6,123 bases of DNA from Candidatus Hydrogenedentota bacterium (GTDB taxonomy: Bacteria; Spirochaetota; Leptospiria; Turneriellales; J094). The stretch spans positions 1 to 6,123 of the forward strand of contig RFJE01000152.1 of NCBI GenBank assembly GCA_003695005.1, read 5' to 3'. Every line of letters starts with the position of its first letter. The stretch's first letter is position 1. The position numbers and the translations under genes are program-made. Below the pieces are notes generated by a model that was not told the DNA's origin, did no database searches, and worked only from the letters and a program-made list of their open reading frames with translations. Of the stretch, positions 5,492 through 6,123 are shown one piece after another.

Positions 5492-6123
5492 ATGAGAAAT
5501 AAAATTATTCTTATCGCAGTTAGCATTATTTTCCTTTTTACTGCACAATCTTTTAGCCAATCGAACCAACAAACCAAGGAAAAACAAACAAAGGGTAATA
5601 AGCTAAAGTACACCGTTGCAGGTTTAAAAAAGGACGATCGTTTTAAAGTTGGGAATTTTAGTTTTTCTAGGCGATATGCAAACGATGGAACAGGTGAGTA
5701 CTTAGAAGTTTTTTTTGATATGAAAAATTATACCGACGAAGCCATTCCATTAGAAGTGGTGGTTATCGGTGTTTGGGAAGAAGATCGAGTAGACGAGAAG
5801 CGCCGCAAAATGATTCCGTATCCAAAATGGCGAACTCGTGATTTCGACAAAGAAGTTTTTGATATTAAGTATGCCGATTCCATCCCCCCCATAGATAAAA
5901 CTAAAATCAATCCAAATTTAAAAAAGCGAGAATATCCGCAAATGATGGATTACGTAAATTATATTTCCAAAACACCAAATATCGGTATTAAATTTACTTT
6001 ACCCGGTTTAGAAAAAGCAAAAATCGTTTCTATTATTGGTGATAACTATGAAATTCATGGTAAAAATTTAGAAGCCATGTTTGTAGGGAGATTGTACACT
6101 AAATTTTCACTAAAGTACTACTA
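5492..6123 (+). CDS. Exported beta-rich protein of unknown function, 3' end at or beyond the window edge
   Basis: An open frame that runs to the window end: 210 full codons plus TA, so either the stop codon is cut by the edge or the protein continues; this cannot be decided. Residues 1-22 are a signal peptide (M-R-N-K start, hydrophobic core 5-17, end S-F-S before Q23) without lipobox cysteine, so it is periplasmic, surface-associated or released. After a Lys/Gln-rich stretch (about 25-38), residues 40-100 and 165-200 alternate in beta-strand style (Y70-L-E-V-F-F-D-M, P86-L-E-V-V-V-I-G-V-W), suggesting an Ig-like or other beta-sandwich fold. The middle (100-160) is charged, with W113 and several Pro. 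The protein contains no cysteine in the visible part. I recognise no family. It lies 48 bases after the Crp-like gene on the same strand, with no visible terminator, so it may end the operon or be a target controlled from its own promoter; no clear promoter was found in the gap. Confidence 0.85.
   Translation, partial: MRNKIILIAVSIIFLFTAQSFSQSNQQTKEKQTKGNKLKYTVAGLKKDDRFKVGNFSFSRRYANDGTGEYLEVFFDMKNYTDEAIPLEVVVIGVWEEDRVDEKRRKMIPYPKWRTRDFDKEVFDIKYADSIPPIDKTKINPNLKKREYPQMMDYVNYISKTPNIGIKFTLPGLEKAKIVSIIGDNYEIHGKNLEAMFVGRLYTKFSLKYY

Noticed and set aside
5728..5910. Open frame of 60 codons on the - strand
   Set aside because: It lies inside the exported protein gene at the right edge, which has a signal peptide and ribosome site; the reverse frame has neither.

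Overview
The window is an AT-rich stretch of a bacterial chromosome, clearly below half G+C by eye. It carries six complete protein genes and one gene cut by the right edge. Three products have classical signal peptides ending in signal peptidase I-type sites, which implies export across an inner membrane. One gene, a cyclic-nucleotide-binding domain fused to TPR repeats, overlaps a Crp/Fnr-type gene downstream of a LysM/M23 gene. From recalled family knowledge, this combination is most reminiscent of low-GC spirochaetes. That placement is an inference and could not be tested here. No rRNA, tRNA, insertion sequence, CRISPR array or phage gene was seen.

Left part (1-1696): a small IscU/SufU-like protein (26-400, +) that has lost the third conserved cysteine. 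It converges, with only 18 bases between stops, on a secreted serine hydrolase of the beta-lactamase/PBP4* type (419-1696, -). The hydrolase starts at GTG behind a good Shine-Dalgarno and a candidate TTGACA promoter.

Middle (1697-1861): a divergent intergenic region of 165 bases. It holds the hydrolase promoter and an unusually GC-rich, nearly perfect 35-base hairpin (1774-1808) flanked by 9-base direct repeats. This is the clearest non-coding structure in the window.

Right part (1862-6123): five + strand genes packed head to tail (gaps of 8, 2, -4 and 48 bases), probably one operon. In order they are: an exported LysM protein with a degenerate M23/LytM domain lacking most catalytic zinc ligands; a cytosolic amidohydrolase-superfamily deaminase/hydrolase with an intact metal site; a CNBD-TPR fusion with a degraded cyclic-nucleotide pocket; a Crp-like protein with a canonical pocket but an atypical recognition helix; and an exported beta-rich protein of unknown function.

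The most interesting reading is that the two overlapping CNBD genes are diverged paralogs: one kept the nucleotide pocket, the other lost it and gained a TPR protein-binding tail. They are linked to a cell-wall (LytM-factor-like) gene, which suggests a nucleotide-responsive regulatory pair tied to the envelope. This remains inference.
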